A stretch of 37,790 bases of DNA from UBA1081 sp045636025 (GTDB taxonomy: Bacteria > Bacillota > Clostridia > Oscillospirales > Acutalibacteraceae), in assembly GCA_045636025.1 (NCBI GenBank), contig JAZTWP010000016.1, positions 1 to 37,790 on the forward strand. Direction: 5' to 3'. Below the pieces are notes generated by a model that was not told the origin of the DNA, searched no databases, and saw only the letters and a list, made by a program, of their open reading frames with translations. Shown in pieces: positions 7,614 to 14,899 of this stretch. The stretch's first letter is position 1; each line of letters starts with the position of its first letter. The position numbers and the translations under genes are program-made.

Positions 7614-8327
7614 TTAGTCTTTCAGCCAGTCGGCACGTTTTGCAAGAAGAAGAGCCTTGAAAATATCGATATCCTCAACTGTTGTAAGCTTGATATTCTT
7701 TTCTGAACCTGCTGAGAAATAAACCTGTTCACCCATTTCAATCATAAGTGTGCATGATGCAACGGAATTTGTGATTCCGCATTCAAGCGCTCTGCGGTGA
7801 AGGTCACAGATTTTGCCGATGCTGAATCCCTGAGGTGTCTGAGTTCTTCTGAGATTGGCTCTGGGATAACTGCCGGTTGAAATATCTCCGTCTTCAGTCT
7901 GAAGCATTGCTTCTGCGCATGGAATTGCAGCAATTGCACTGCCTTTCTGCTTTGCTGTCACAATACAGTCTGAAATGATTTCTGCTGAAACCATAGGTCT
8001 GATTGCGTCGTGAATAAGCACGATATCATCCTGACCAAAGTGTTTTTCAAGCTCATAAACACCGTTTCTGATTGAGCCCTGACCGTTTTCACCGCCGGGA
8101 ATGATATATTTGAGTTTTGTAATATTGAACTGATTTGCATATGCTGTGAGAACATTTTCCCAGCCTGAAATGCATACAACTGCTATTGCATCAATTTCTA
8201 CGTGTTTCTGAAAAGCCTCAAGAGTGTAAACAATAACGGGTTTTTCGTTTACTGTTATAAACTGCTTGGGGATATCCTGATGCATTCTTGCACCTACACC
8301 GCCTGCAATGATAAGAGCTACGTTCAT
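7614..8327 (-). CDS. IspD/TarI-family cytidylyltransferase
   Basis: 237 residues. The nucleotide-binding loop AGGVGARMHQDIPKQF (8-23) and HDAIRP (106-111) place it in the IspD/TarI family, which joins CTP to methylerythritol 4-phosphate or ribitol 5-phosphate. Classical IspD has HDAARP, and GSIRNGV (84-90) is nearer the TarI/Bcs1 side. Together with the SDR gene next to it, I lean towards a CDP-polyol for a surface polymer rather than isoprenoid synthesis. It is the middle gene of yaiI-like/cytidylyltransferase/SDR, with 21- and 9-base gaps. Ribosome site GAGGT. A role as the cell's only IspD cannot be excluded without the rest of the genome. Confidence 0.85.
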   Translation of the reverse strand: MNVALIIAGGVGARMHQDIPKQFITVNEKPVIVYTLEAFQKHVEIDAIAVVCISGWENVLTAYANQFNITKLKYIIPGGENGQGSIRNGVYELEKHFGQDDIVLIHDAIRPMVSAEIISDCIVTAKQKGSAIAAIPCAEAMLQTEDGDISTGSYPRANLRRTQTPQGFSIGKICDLHRRALECGITNSVASCTLMIEMGEQVYFSAGSEKNIKLTTVEDIDIFKALLLAKRADWLKD

Positions 8328-8348
8328 AATTTTACCTCACATTTATAT

Positions 8349-8792
8349 TTATTTTGACAATTCATTTTCAAGAAGCATACGAAGAGTTTTTTCAAAATCC
8401 TTATCCTGCTCTTTTGTGCGTTTGGAGGGGCCTTTTGTTCTGCCGCCTGCCATACGGATTTTTTTTGAAACAAATCTTGTATATAAAAGTTTTTCAATAT
8501 TCTGAGATGTAAAAATCAAACCGTTCTGATTAATGGGCACAGCTTGTTTTGCAAGACACATTGCCGCAAGACCGTAATCCTGAGTAACAGTAATATCGCC
8601 TTTTTCCACCATATTGACAAGGCGGAAGTCAACGCTGTCTGCGCCTTTTTCGGCAGTTATCGTCTCCGCACCGTCACGGATGATATAGTGTGCAGTATCA
8701 CAGATTATAATGCACCTTTTTTCAAATTCCCGAGCCAATGCAACTGTAATATCCACAACAGGGCAAGCATCAGCATCAATAAGGATTTTCAT
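8349..8792 (-). CDS. YaiI/YqxD family protein (DUF188, PIN-like)
   Basis: 147 residues. MKILIDADACPVV, TQDYGLAAMCL and the conserved end RMAGGRTKGPSKRT are diagnostic of the YaiI/YqxD family. The acidic residues D6, D8 and D75 resemble a PIN-like nuclease centre, but no activity is firmly established for the family. It is the first gene of the operon leading to the cytidylyltransferase and epimerase genes; its promoter overlaps the divergent peptidase gene promoter. Length is normal. No functional link with its neighbours is evident. Confidence 0.9.
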   Translation of the reverse strand: MKILIDADACPVVDITVALAREFEKRCIIICDTAHYIIRDGAETITAEKGADSVDFRLVNMVEKGDITVTQDYGLAAMCLAKQAVPINQNGLIFTSQNIEKLLYTRFVSKKIRMAGGRTKGPSKRTKEQDKDFEKTLRMLLENELSK

Positions 8793-8823
8793 TTTTTCAT
8801 CTCTTTAATACATATTTGGTTTT

Positions 8824-8852
8824 ATTGTATCACACATTTATAAAAAGGTCAA
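8824..8852 (-). promoter_or_regulatory. Promoter of the YaiI/cytidylyltransferase/SDR operon
   Basis: TTGACC (8847-8852), 17-base spacer, TACAAT (8824-8829). Its -35 abuts the -35 of the divergent peptidase promoter. Confidence 0.75.
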
Positions 8853-8881
8853 TTGACAACCATTGAAAATTGAGATAAAAT
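8853..8881 (+). promoter_or_regulatory. Promoter of the peptidase E gene
   Basis: TTGACA (8853-8858), 17-base spacer, TAAAAT (8876-8881). The two -35 boxes together form the perfect palindrome GTCAATTGAC (8848-8857). Confidence 0.8.
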
Positions 8882-8936
8882 AGAGAAAACAATAATTTAT
8901 CTCTGCTAAATTGTTGTTTACGAAAGGATTGATATT

Positions 8937-9602
8937 ATGGGTACAATTATGGCAATCGGTGGCGGAAGATATGACAATGGTGAAATTCTGCCGGTACTTA
9001 AGCATCTTATTTCACTTGCGGGGAAACCTGAACCCAATGTTCTTTATGTTCCCACAGCAGGTTTTGACTACATAATGGGTGACGAAGTTATTTTTGATTC
9101 TTTCCGTCAGTACGGCTGTAAGGTAGGCACACTTTTCCTCACAGACCCCACACTCTCACAGATTGATATTGAAAGAAAAATTATGTCTGCAGATATTGTA
9201 TATGTAGGCGGAGGAAATCTTAATTTCCTTATGAACACATGGAAAGCAACGGGTGCAGACAAAATTTTCAAAAAAGCTTATGAAAAAGGAATAATTCTTT
9301 CAGGTTACAGCTCAGGTGCAATGTGCTGGTGCACAGAAGGTTGGGATGACTGCGGTCCCGAACACAGTTTTATGTTTGTTGATTGTATTGACATTCTTCC
9401 CTACTGCTGTGCTCCTCATTATGACAGCGATTACTGGCACGTTTTCAAAGATGCAATCAAGTCAAGAACCATTAAAGGTCTTGCAATCGACAACGGTGCA
9501 GCAATCGTTTTCAAAGATGATGAAATCTACACTCTCTGCGGTGATGACGGCGGCAAGGTTTATTATCTTGATAACGACGGCAACGAAACAGAAGTTCAGT
9601 AA
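8937..9602 (+). CDS. Peptidase E-like serine peptidase (family S51)
   Basis: 221 residues, usual for the family. GGG (8-10), YVGGGNLNFLM (89-99), nucleophile S125 in GYSSGAMCW (GxSxG elbow), H161 in APHYDSD and the DNGAA stretch (185-189) form the peptidase E/cyanophycinase pattern. PepE removes N-terminal Asp from dipeptides; many clostridial relatives are uncharacterised. No signal peptide, so cytoplasmic. Six cysteines (129, 131, 139, 150, 157, 158) are many for such a protein. The gene stands alone with its own promoter and terminator. Start: AAAGGATTGATATT precedes the ATG. Confidence 0.9.
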   Translation: MGTIMAIGGGRYDNGEILPVLKHLISLAGKPEPNVLYVPTAGFDYIMGDEVIFDSFRQYGCKVGTLFLTDPTLSQIDIERKIMSADIVYVGGGNLNFLMNTWKATGADKIFKKAYEKGIILSGYSSGAMCWCTEGWDDCGPEHSFMFVDCIDILPYCCAPHYDSDYWHVFKDAIKSRTIKGLAIDNGAAIVFKDDEIYTLCGDDGGKVYYLDNDGNETEVQ

Positions 9603-9617
9603 CAAAAAAACATTCAG

Positions 9618-9648
9618 AACTCGGTCACACAAGTGGCTGAGTTTTTTT
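9618..9648 (+). terminator. Terminator of the peptidase E gene
   Basis: AACTCGGTCAC pairs with GTGGCTGAGTT (11 pairs, two G-U) around ACAA, followed by a T run. Confidence 0.88.
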
Positions 9649-9657
9649 ATACCAACA

Positions 9658-9687
9658 AGAAAAAGCCGCTCCCACACGGGGAGCGGC
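9658..9687 (-). terminator. Terminator of the dockerin protein gene
   Basis: Perfect stem GCCGCTCCC/GGGAGCGGC (9665-9687); on the minus strand it is followed by TTTTTCTTG. Confidence 0.88.
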
Positions 9688-9707
9688 AGAAATTATTGAA
9701 TTACTTC

Positions 9708-12212
9708 TTAGTCAAGAGTGTCGAGCTGAGCTGCTACACGAAGAACCTTACGAGCGTCAAGAGCATTGATCTTGCCGTTCTTATCTACGTCAGCTGCGAT
9801 AGCTGCATCACCTTCAAGAGTCTGAAGCTGAGCACCTGTACGAAGGATTGTACGAGCGTCAATAGCGTTAACCTTACCGTCGTTGTTAACGTCACCAAGC
9901 TTGTAACCGCCAACGGGAGGCTCTGTTACAGGAGGTTCAGTTACAGGAGGCTCTGTTACAGGGGGTTCTGTTACGGGAGGCTCTGTTACGGGAGGTTCTG
10001 TTGTACCTGTTGCTTCGATAACAGAAACCTTTACATAGTGACCGTTATCCTTACAATATGTACCCTTGTAACCGTCATGAGTTGCAGTAGCTTCCTTTGT
10101 GAATGTTGCTGTTTCGCCGCATTCATGTTCAAAGATACCGAAGAGGAGACCATCGATAATACCGAGGAGACCGGGGATAACTGCTTCGTTCATGGGATTG
10201 CCGTCTTTATCATTCTTTGCAAGAATGTTTGCCATTGATGAGAATTCAGCATCATAGAGACCGGGAACAAGAAGTTCCATTACAAATGTGTAAACGTCAA
10301 ATGTGAATGTTTCATCTTCTGCGCCTGTAATCATTGCAAGAGGAAGAAGTTCGTTGAGAACAACATTGAGTTTGTACCAAGCTGTGCCGTCCTGAACGCC
10401 TCTTTCTGTTGTGAGGTGGTCAGCAACTGCAGGGATACCGTCGATGTAGTTGAGTGCCCAGTCAACGATATCTTCGAAGAAATCTTCCCAAGTCCAGCCC
10501 TTAGCCTTAAGAGCTGCAATATCAGCCTGTGACATACCGAAGTTTGTTGCATCGCTGAGCCAGTAGATAGCAACGTCCATACCCATTTCACCGAGTACTT
10601 CGTGCCACTGATCCTTAGAAATTTCTCTTACCTTATCGCCATTGAATACAAGTGCCTTGTAATCTGTGTTGAAATCGATGCTTTCATCCTGTACCATAAA
10701 CTTGTCGATACATGTGTAAGCTGTGAAAGCACAAAGCTTTTCGAGTGTGTTTACATCAGCGGGAAGATCCATCTGAAGAAGAGTAGGATAGAAAAGACCA
10801 ACTACTGCAACAACCATATCTTCAAGGCTCTTGCCTGCGATCTTGTCTGCTGCGAAACCGCTGAAATCGAATGAGTAAGCAACATCGTCTACTGTGAATT
10901 CAAGCTTACCGCCGTTGTTTGAAGCGAGAGTCTTGAGAAGGTAGCCGAAGAATGCTGTGAGGTTGTGAGTGATGTTTGTATTGTCGCCTGTCTTGAGACC
11001 GAGTTCATTGTAAACTGAGGGCTTAACAAGAACTTCTACAACTTTACATACAAAGTTGTTTGCATTTTCAAAGAGACCTTCTTCTGCCATTGTAGCGAAG
11101 TTGAATGTGTCTGCCTTGAATTCGTAATCCATATTGATGATGTTCTTGAGAACTTCAAGCTGAGGATCCATAGCGATGAGGTCATTGATAGCATTCTTGA
11201 GGTCGTTATTGAGAGGTTCAATAGCGAAAGATGCGATAACCTGATCTGCATACTTACCGATGATTTCGTGGATAGTCATCTTTGTAAGATCGTTAGCTTC
11301 TTTCTTAGTTGCATCCTTGCCTGAGATAAGCTTGAGGAGTGCTGCTGCGAGGATTTCGTCTGCTGAGAAATCAACATAAACTGAATCTGCGAATGCGGGT
11401 GCATCTTCTGCTGTGCCGATAAGGTTATCGTAAAGCATTTCCTTGATTGTAACATCAAGATTACCCATAAGGTTCTTTACTTCTGCGTCAAGGTCAAGAC
11501 CTGCAATGCTCTTGAGAGTGTTGTTTGCCTTGCCGAGAGTGAATGTACCTTCAACAACCTTCTTGAAGATGCCTACATTGTTTTCTGCTGAAAGGAAATT
11601 AAAGAGAGCATAAATAATGTCGATAGAATCTGTATTCTTTGTTGAGATAGCTACAGCCTTCTTGTTACCCTTTTTGGGTGTGTATTCAAGCATTGAAACG
11701 TCAAGCTTAGCTGCATCACCGAAGTTACCGAGAGCTGCTGCAACACCTGTGGGCTTCTGAAGAAGGGGACCTGCTTCAACAAGGAGGTTGAGGATAGCAT
11801 CAACAGAGTTGAGATCTACGTTAAGACCTGTAACGCTCTTGATTGTCTTCTGATAGTCCTTGATAGCTGAGTTAAGGTCTGCTTCTGCAAGAGTCTTGTC
11901 AAGATACACGATAAGTGCATCTGCAAGTTCTTCTGCGCTTGCATCCATAACGTCTGTGCCTTCTGCTTCTGCCTGCTTCTTGAGATCTTCAATAAGCTGG
12001 AAACAGAGATTGAGAACTGTGGGGACGATTTCTTCTTTTCTGTCACCGAGTGATGTAAGAAGATCGTCTACAACAACTGCAAGGTTTTCATTCGAAAGAT
12101 ATGCTTCAAGAGATGAAGTGTTTCTTTCTTTAGCGAATGCTGTCATGGGAATGCAAGTAACAACCATGAGCAGAGCCATGAAAACGCTTAAGATTTTGGT
12201 AGTTTTTTTCAT
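9708..12212 (-). CDS. Secreted protein with C-terminal type I dockerin
   Basis: 834 residues. A signal peptide (1 to about 28, ending PMTAFAKE) is followed by about 700 residues of mostly helical, Leu/Asp-rich sequence that I do not recognise; no glycosidase, CBM or peptidase motif is visible. A linker of six PPVTE units leads to a dockerin (about 770-834): LGDVNNDGKVNAIDART and ADVDKNGKINALDARKV, two Ca-binding loops each followed by a helix. Dockerins bind cohesins, so the protein is probably attached to a cellulosome-like scaffold or to another surface protein. The gene is monocistronic, with a good promoter and an unusual palindrome in its leader. Ribosome site AAAGGA. Possible roles: adhesin, inhibitor or structural cargo; the sequence does not decide. 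Confidence 0.85.
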   Translation of the reverse strand: MKKTTKILSVFMALLMVVTCIPMTAFAKERNTSSLEAYLSNENLAVVVDDLLTSLGDRKEEIVPTVLNLCFQLIEDLKKQAEAEGTDVMDASAEELADALIVYLDKTLAEADLNSAIKDYQKTIKSVTGLNVDLNSVDAILNLLVEAGPLLQKPTGVAAALGNFGDAAKLDVSMLEYTPKKGNKKAVAISTKNTDSIDIIYALFNFLSAENNVGIFKKVVEGTFTLGKANNTLKSIAGLDLDAEVKNLMGNLDVTIKEMLYDNLIGTAEDAPAFADSVYVDFSADEILAAALLKLISGKDATKKEANDLTKMTIHEIIGKYADQVIASFAIEPLNNDLKNAINDLIAMDPQLEVLKNIINMDYEFKADTFNFATMAEEGLFENANNFVCKVVEVLVKPSVYNELGLKTGDNTNITHNLTAFFGYLLKTLASNNGGKLEFTVDDVAYSFDFSGFAADKIAGKSLEDMVVAVVGLFYPTLLQMDLPADVNTLEKLCAFTAYTCIDKFMVQDESIDFNTDYKALVFNGDKVREISKDQWHEVLGEMGMDVAIYWLSDATNFGMSQADIAALKAKGWTWEDFFEDIVDWALNYIDGIPAVADHLTTERGVQDGTAWYKLNVVLNELLPLAMITGAEDETFTFDVYTFVMELLVPGLYDAEFSSMANILAKNDKDGNPMNEAVIPGLLGIIDGLLFGIFEHECGETATFTKEATATHDGYKGTYCKDNGHYVKVSVIEATGTTEPPVTEPPVTEPPVTEPPVTEPPVTEPPVGGYKLGDVNNDGKVNAIDARTILRTGAQLQTLEGDAAIAADVDKNGKINALDARKVLRVAAQLDTLD
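9916..10005 (-). repeat. Six 15-base units encoding the PPVTE linker
   Basis: Tandem imperfect units (GGAGGCTCTGTTACA on the plus strand) within the dockerin gene. Such tracts can gain or lose units and change the linker length. Confidence 0.9.
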
Positions 12213-12233
12213 AACTGACCATGTCCTTTCCGC

Positions 12234-12247
12234 GTGGCATATGCCAC
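12234..12247. promoter_or_regulatory. Palindrome GTGGCATATGCCAC in the dockerin gene leader
   Basis: A perfect 14-base palindrome just before the ribosome site (AAAGGA, 12225-12230) and start. A further half site GTGGCA (12301-12306) lies in the promoter spacer. As DNA it could be an operator pair; as RNA a hairpin next to the ribosome site. Confidence 0.5.
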
Positions 12248-12285
12248 ATATTTTTAAGCATTAATATACTTATATGCCTATCATT

Positions 12286-12314
12286 AGAATAATATAATAA
12301 GTGGCAAATGTCAA
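12286..12314 (-). promoter_or_regulatory. Dockerin gene promoter
   Basis: TTGACA (12309-12314), 17-base spacer, TATTCT (12286-12291). The spacer contains TGCCAC, matching half of the downstream palindrome. Confidence 0.7.
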
Positions 12315-12411
12315 GTTTGAATAAAGAGGAAAAAATTTCTGTAACAATTTTTGTCGGTTCGCACAAAAACGAGAAAAATTTTTTGTTGTATATAACAAAT
12401 CATCATACTGC

Positions 12412-12445
12412 AAAAAAAAGAAAAATCCCTGTGTATCACACAGGG
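12412..12445 (-). terminator. Terminator of mini-gene 1
   Basis: CCCTGTGT/ACACAGGG around a three-base loop, followed on the minus strand by TTTTTCTTTTTTTT. It begins 28 bases after the stop codon of the 25-residue ORF, and no other gene lies between. Confidence 0.88.
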
Positions 12446-12473
12446 AAGAACTCTTTATATTTTGTTTGTAATA

Positions 12474-12551
12474 TTAAAGACCGAGACTTGCGCCGAATGA
12501 TGAGATAAGGTCGATAATCATTTTGAAAAAGCTGAAAATTGCCTCGAACAT
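12474..12551 (-). CDS. Mini-peptide 1 of the KIIDLI family (25 residues)
   Basis: A 25-codon ORF with an optimal ribosome site (AGGAGG, 5 bases before ATG) and its own strong terminator. The peptide starts MFEAIFSFF and continues KMIIDLI, then ends in a Ser/Gly/Leu-rich tail. It is strongly hydrophobic and amphipathic if helical. Two further mini-genes in this window (15703 and 16011) share the core [KM]-I-I-D-L-I preceded by aromatic or aliphatic residues and followed by F or L. The codons of the core differ at third positions among the three genes, which argues for selection on the protein. No signal peptide or cleavage site is seen. Possible functions: membrane-active peptide (type I toxin or phenol-soluble-modulin-like), signal or small regulatory protein. 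I do not recognise a named family. Confidence 0.75.
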   Translation of the reverse strand: MFEAIFSFFKMIIDLISSFGASLGL

Positions 12552-12658
12552 AGCTGCCTCCTAAGATACTTTAATTTATTGTTTGTGTAAATTCATAGTA
12601 TCACACATCGTAGCTATATTTGTTGCTTATTTTTTAATAATATATTAACATTTTATTA

Positions 12659-12928
12659 CTACATAAGAATATACATCAGCGCAAGATTGAGAAAATAATC
12701 ATTTTTTTCACTCATCACAAGGAATAATAATGATATAATAAGCACGGAATCGCTGTCCTGCAGAAGAGTTTCTAGAATCCCCTTCTTTTTTTCATTTTCC
12801 TGAGCAGAATGATTTTTACGAGCATCATCTGCAACTAAGGTTGCCCGTTTTTTCATTTCACGGACACGAAATGCCGCATCTTCCTGCATTTTAAGCATAT
12901 CCTGATAACTATAATCTTTCATATTCAC
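12659..12928 (-). CDS. Hypothetical protein, third gene of small operon
   Basis: 89 residues. A charged N-terminal half (DYSYQDMLKMQEDAAFRVRE, then KKRATLVADDARKN) and a hydrophobic C-terminal half (about 62-89: SVLIISLLFLVMSEKNDYFL, then a short aliphatic end) that could be one or two short membrane helices. Its start overlaps the stop of the preceding gene by four bases (ATGA), so it is translationally coupled. I recall similar hydrophobic-tailed small proteins in clostridia but cannot name a family. No terminator is evident after it: the next 107 bases lead to mini-gene 1 on the same strand. Confidence 0.75.
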   Translation of the reverse strand: MNMKDYSYQDMLKMQEDAAFRVREMKKRATLVADDARKNHSAQENEKKKGILETLLQDSDSVLIISLLFLVMSEKNDYFLNLALMYILM

Positions 12929-13260
12929 CCCTGAAACAAGCTGCCGAGCACACCGCTGTCACGCAGAAGAGGCAGAAACTGAAGAATCCGCAGAATTCTG
13001 ATGGCTTCATCAGCCCTCTGACGGCGTTGTTCGCTTAACAAAGGTTTCAAAGATCTGATAAGCTCAATTCTTTCATCTTCTGCCGATGAAAATTTTCCCA
13101 TTTTTCCGAGAAGCCCTACCAAATCGGGAAGATTTGTGTTATCATTATTATGCGGTGCTTCTTTTGCTGAATTCTGCCCGGATGTGAGTGTTGAAGCAAT
13201 GTCTTTGAGTTTATCTATATCATCAGGTGTAAGCGATGTCAGTATTTCACTTATGTCCAT
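12925..13260 (-). CDS. Hypothetical helical protein, second gene of small operon
   Basis: 111 residues, soluble and helical. It begins MDISEILTSLTPDDIDKLKD, has a low-complexity middle (about 29-45, Asn-rich) and a conserved-looking end: ELIRSLKPLLSEQRRQRADE followed by AIRILRILQFLPLLRDSGVL. The last segment is an amphipathic helix pair. It overlaps the upstream gene by 14 bases and the downstream gene by 4, so the three are made together and may form a complex. Ribosome site GGCGGTGA before the ATG. I recall clostridial homologues as hypothetical proteins only; no function can be given. Confidence 0.78.
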   Translation of the reverse strand: MDISEILTSLTPDDIDKLKDIASTLTSGQNSAKEAPHNNDNTNLPDLVGLLGKMGKFSSAEDERIELIRSLKPLLSEQRRQRADEAIRILRILQFLPLLRDSGVLGSLFQG

Positions 13261-13468
13261 TCACGTCACCGCCGATTTTATTCATTATTTCGCGGAATTT
13301 TTCGTTGCTTAAAATCTTCTGCAACAATGATTTGTCATTCATCAATTTGCTTAGTGCCGCTTTCTGCTCAGGTGACAGACTGTTTGCCATATCCTCGGCA
13401 AGTTTTTTGTTTTCCTGCTCATTGTTGTTTTTTATTTTGTTGATTATCCCGTCAATGTTTTCAGGCAT
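13247..13468 (-). CDS. Hypothetical small helical protein, first gene of small operon
   Basis: 73 residues, charged and helical: LAEDMANSLSPEQKAALSKL followed by two further helices ending NKIGGDVNGHK. The ATG has GGAGGT six bases upstream, the best ribosome site of the operon. It overlaps the next gene by 14 bases. It diverges from the phosphodiesterase gene, with only 55 bases between starts, so the two promoters must lie close together or inside the other gene's leader. No recognised domain; the shape is reminiscent of small helical partners of spore or division proteins, but that is only an impression. Confidence 0.75.
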   Translation of the reverse strand: MPENIDGIINKIKNNNEQENKKLAEDMANSLSPEQKAALSKLMNDKSLLQKILSNEKFREIMNKIGGDVNGHK

Positions 13469-13523
13469 AGAAAAACCTCCGTATATGTATTCAGCAAATT
13501 TATATTCATAAAGAAAGGTGATT

Positions 13524-13994
13524 ATGATGCGTTTGGTTGTATTTTCTGACTCCCACGGTGACAGAATTTCACTTGAAATGGCAATAAAAAATGAATCTGC
13601 TGCAGATGCATTTATCTTTCTCGGTGACGGTCTGCGTGACTGGGAAGAATGTGAAGATTTACTGAAAAATAAGATTACTGTTGCTGTCAGAGGTAATTGC
13701 GACAGCTCATTTATGCCCTATAAAAAAAGAATTATTGACAGACTCGGCGGAGTTATCACATACTGCACCCACGGTGATGCTGAAAAGGTAAAATTCTCCC
13801 TTGAGCCGATCAAACTCAACGCTTCACTCTCCGGTGCAACACTTGTGCTCTACGGTCATACACATACCCCTTATAAGGAATATGACAACGGACTGTATAT
13901 TTTCAATCCCGGCTCCGTGCGTCAGAATTCTTACGGAATTGTTGATATAACAGCGGGCGGAATAATGTGTTTCCATAAAAAGATTGCCCCGTGA
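13524..13994 (+). CDS. YfcE/MJ0936-type metallophosphoesterase
   Basis: 156 residues from the ATG at 13524 (a GTG at 13518 and an ATG at 13527 are also in frame; AAAGG lies five bases before 13524). Calcineurin-type motifs in order: SDSHGD, LGDGLRD, GNCD, THGD and GHTHTP, then NPGSVRQN. These give the two-metal centre of small phosphodiesterases of the YfcE/MJ0936 family, which cleave model phosphodiesters; natural substrates are mostly unknown. Cytoplasmic. Length is normal. It diverges from the three-gene hypothetical operon. Confidence 0.92.
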   Translation: MMRLVVFSDSHGDRISLEMAIKNESAADAFIFLGDGLRDWEECEDLLKNKITVAVRGNCDSSFMPYKKRIIDRLGGVITYCTHGDAEKVKFSLEPIKLNASLSGATLVLYGHTHTPYKEYDNGLYIFNPGSVRQNSYGIVDITAGGIMCFHKKIAP

Positions 13995-13996
13995 TA

Positions 13997-14026
13997 TTGA
14001 CATTATAAAGTAAAAAGTGTTATATT
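13997..14026 (+). promoter_or_regulatory. Promoter of the DUF5058-type transporter pair
   Basis: TTGACA (13997-14002), 18-base spacer, TATATT (14021-14026), 35 bases before the start at 14061. It begins right after the stop of the phosphodiesterase gene. Confidence 0.7.
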
Positions 14027-14060
14027 TAATGTATTAATATTTTAATTAGGAAGTGATAAA

Positions 14061-14897
14061 ATGAATGATCCGATACTTTATCTGATAGCAGCAGCTGTTA
14101 TCCTTTTTGTTCTCGGTCAGTCAATTTTTTTCCTTGTCAAAGCTTGGAAACACGGTAAAGAATTAGGCATTGATGTAAAAAAGCTCAAGAACTCAGTAAC
14201 ATCAAGTGCCTTGTTCACTATTCCCTCTGCACTCTCAGTTCTCGCAACTGTTATTGCTCTTGCTCCCGCACTCGGTCTTGTTATCCCCTGGGTAAGACTC
14301 TCAGTTCTCGGTAACATCACTTACGAAACTGTTGCGGCAACAGAAGCAATCAAAGCATTCGGCATCACAACAGGTATCAGCGAAGCTATTACTGATCCCG
14401 AAGTTTATGCCGGTATTGCATGGGTTATGACAATCGGTATCTGCTTCTCACTTGTTATTCTTCCCTTTGTTGCAAAGCCTCTTCACAAGAAGTTCCTCAA
14501 AACAATGAACAAGAAAACAGACGATGAAGTTGCTCCCGAAACAGAAGAAAAAACAGCAGAAACAGACACAAAAAAGAAAAAGCGCGGTTTTGCAGGTTTT
14601 ATTGACCACATCACTCCCGCTCTCTTCATCGGTCTTATCGGTGCGTTCATTTCAAACTCTATTCTCGGTAAAGGTAAAGCTGAAGAATGGGGTGACGGTG
14701 CAGGCGTTGTTTCAGTAATCACTCTTGCAACAGCGATAATTTCATCTGTTATACTTGAAATTGTTTCAAAGAAACTCAAACTCACATGGCTTGAACCTTT
14801 TATTATGCCCATTGGTATGATACTCGGTATGGCAGCAGCAGTTCTTGCGTTCAACTTCCTGCCTCCCGAAATTGCAACATTTGAATGGAGGGGTTAA
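14061..14897 (+). CDS. DUF5058-type membrane protein, first half of a two-gene transporter
   Basis: 278 residues with about six to seven membrane helices. The first starts at residue 4; a cytoplasmic stretch rich in Glu, Thr and Lys (about 155-175) splits the protein into two halves. NSVTSSALFTIPSALSVLAT with WVRLSVLGNITYE, and the end WLEPFIMPIGMILGMAAAVL, resemble the DUF5058 family as I remember it: paired membrane proteins of clostridia, usually near amidohydrolases or peptidases and thought to be transporters. Its stop overlaps the next gene's start region (GGAGGGGTTAATGATG), so the two are coupled. No ATPase or binding protein is nearby, so if it transports it is probably a secondary transporter. 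Substrate unknown. Confidence 0.7.
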   Translation: MNDPILYLIAAAVILFVLGQSIFFLVKAWKHGKELGIDVKKLKNSVTSSALFTIPSALSVLATVIALAPALGLVIPWVRLSVLGNITYETVAATEAIKAFGITTGISEAITDPEVYAGIAWVMTIGICFSLVILPFVAKPLHKKFLKTMNKKTDDEVAPETEEKTAETDTKKKKRGFAGFIDHITPALFIGLIGAFISNSILGKGKAEEWGDGAGVVSVITLATAIISSVILEIVSKKLKLTWLEPFIMPIGMILGMAAAVLAFNFLPPEIATFEWRG

Positions 14898-14899
14898 TG

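Noticed and set aside
9916..10005. Tandem units resembling a short CRISPR array
   Set aside because: Units of 15 bases without spacers, inside a coding frame: a protein linker.
9633..10238. 201-codon open frame opposite the dockerin gene
   Set aside because: It is the mirror of the PPVTE and dockerin repeats, with low-complexity Tyr/Arg/Cys translation and no own promoter; the minus-strand gene has signal peptide and dockerin.
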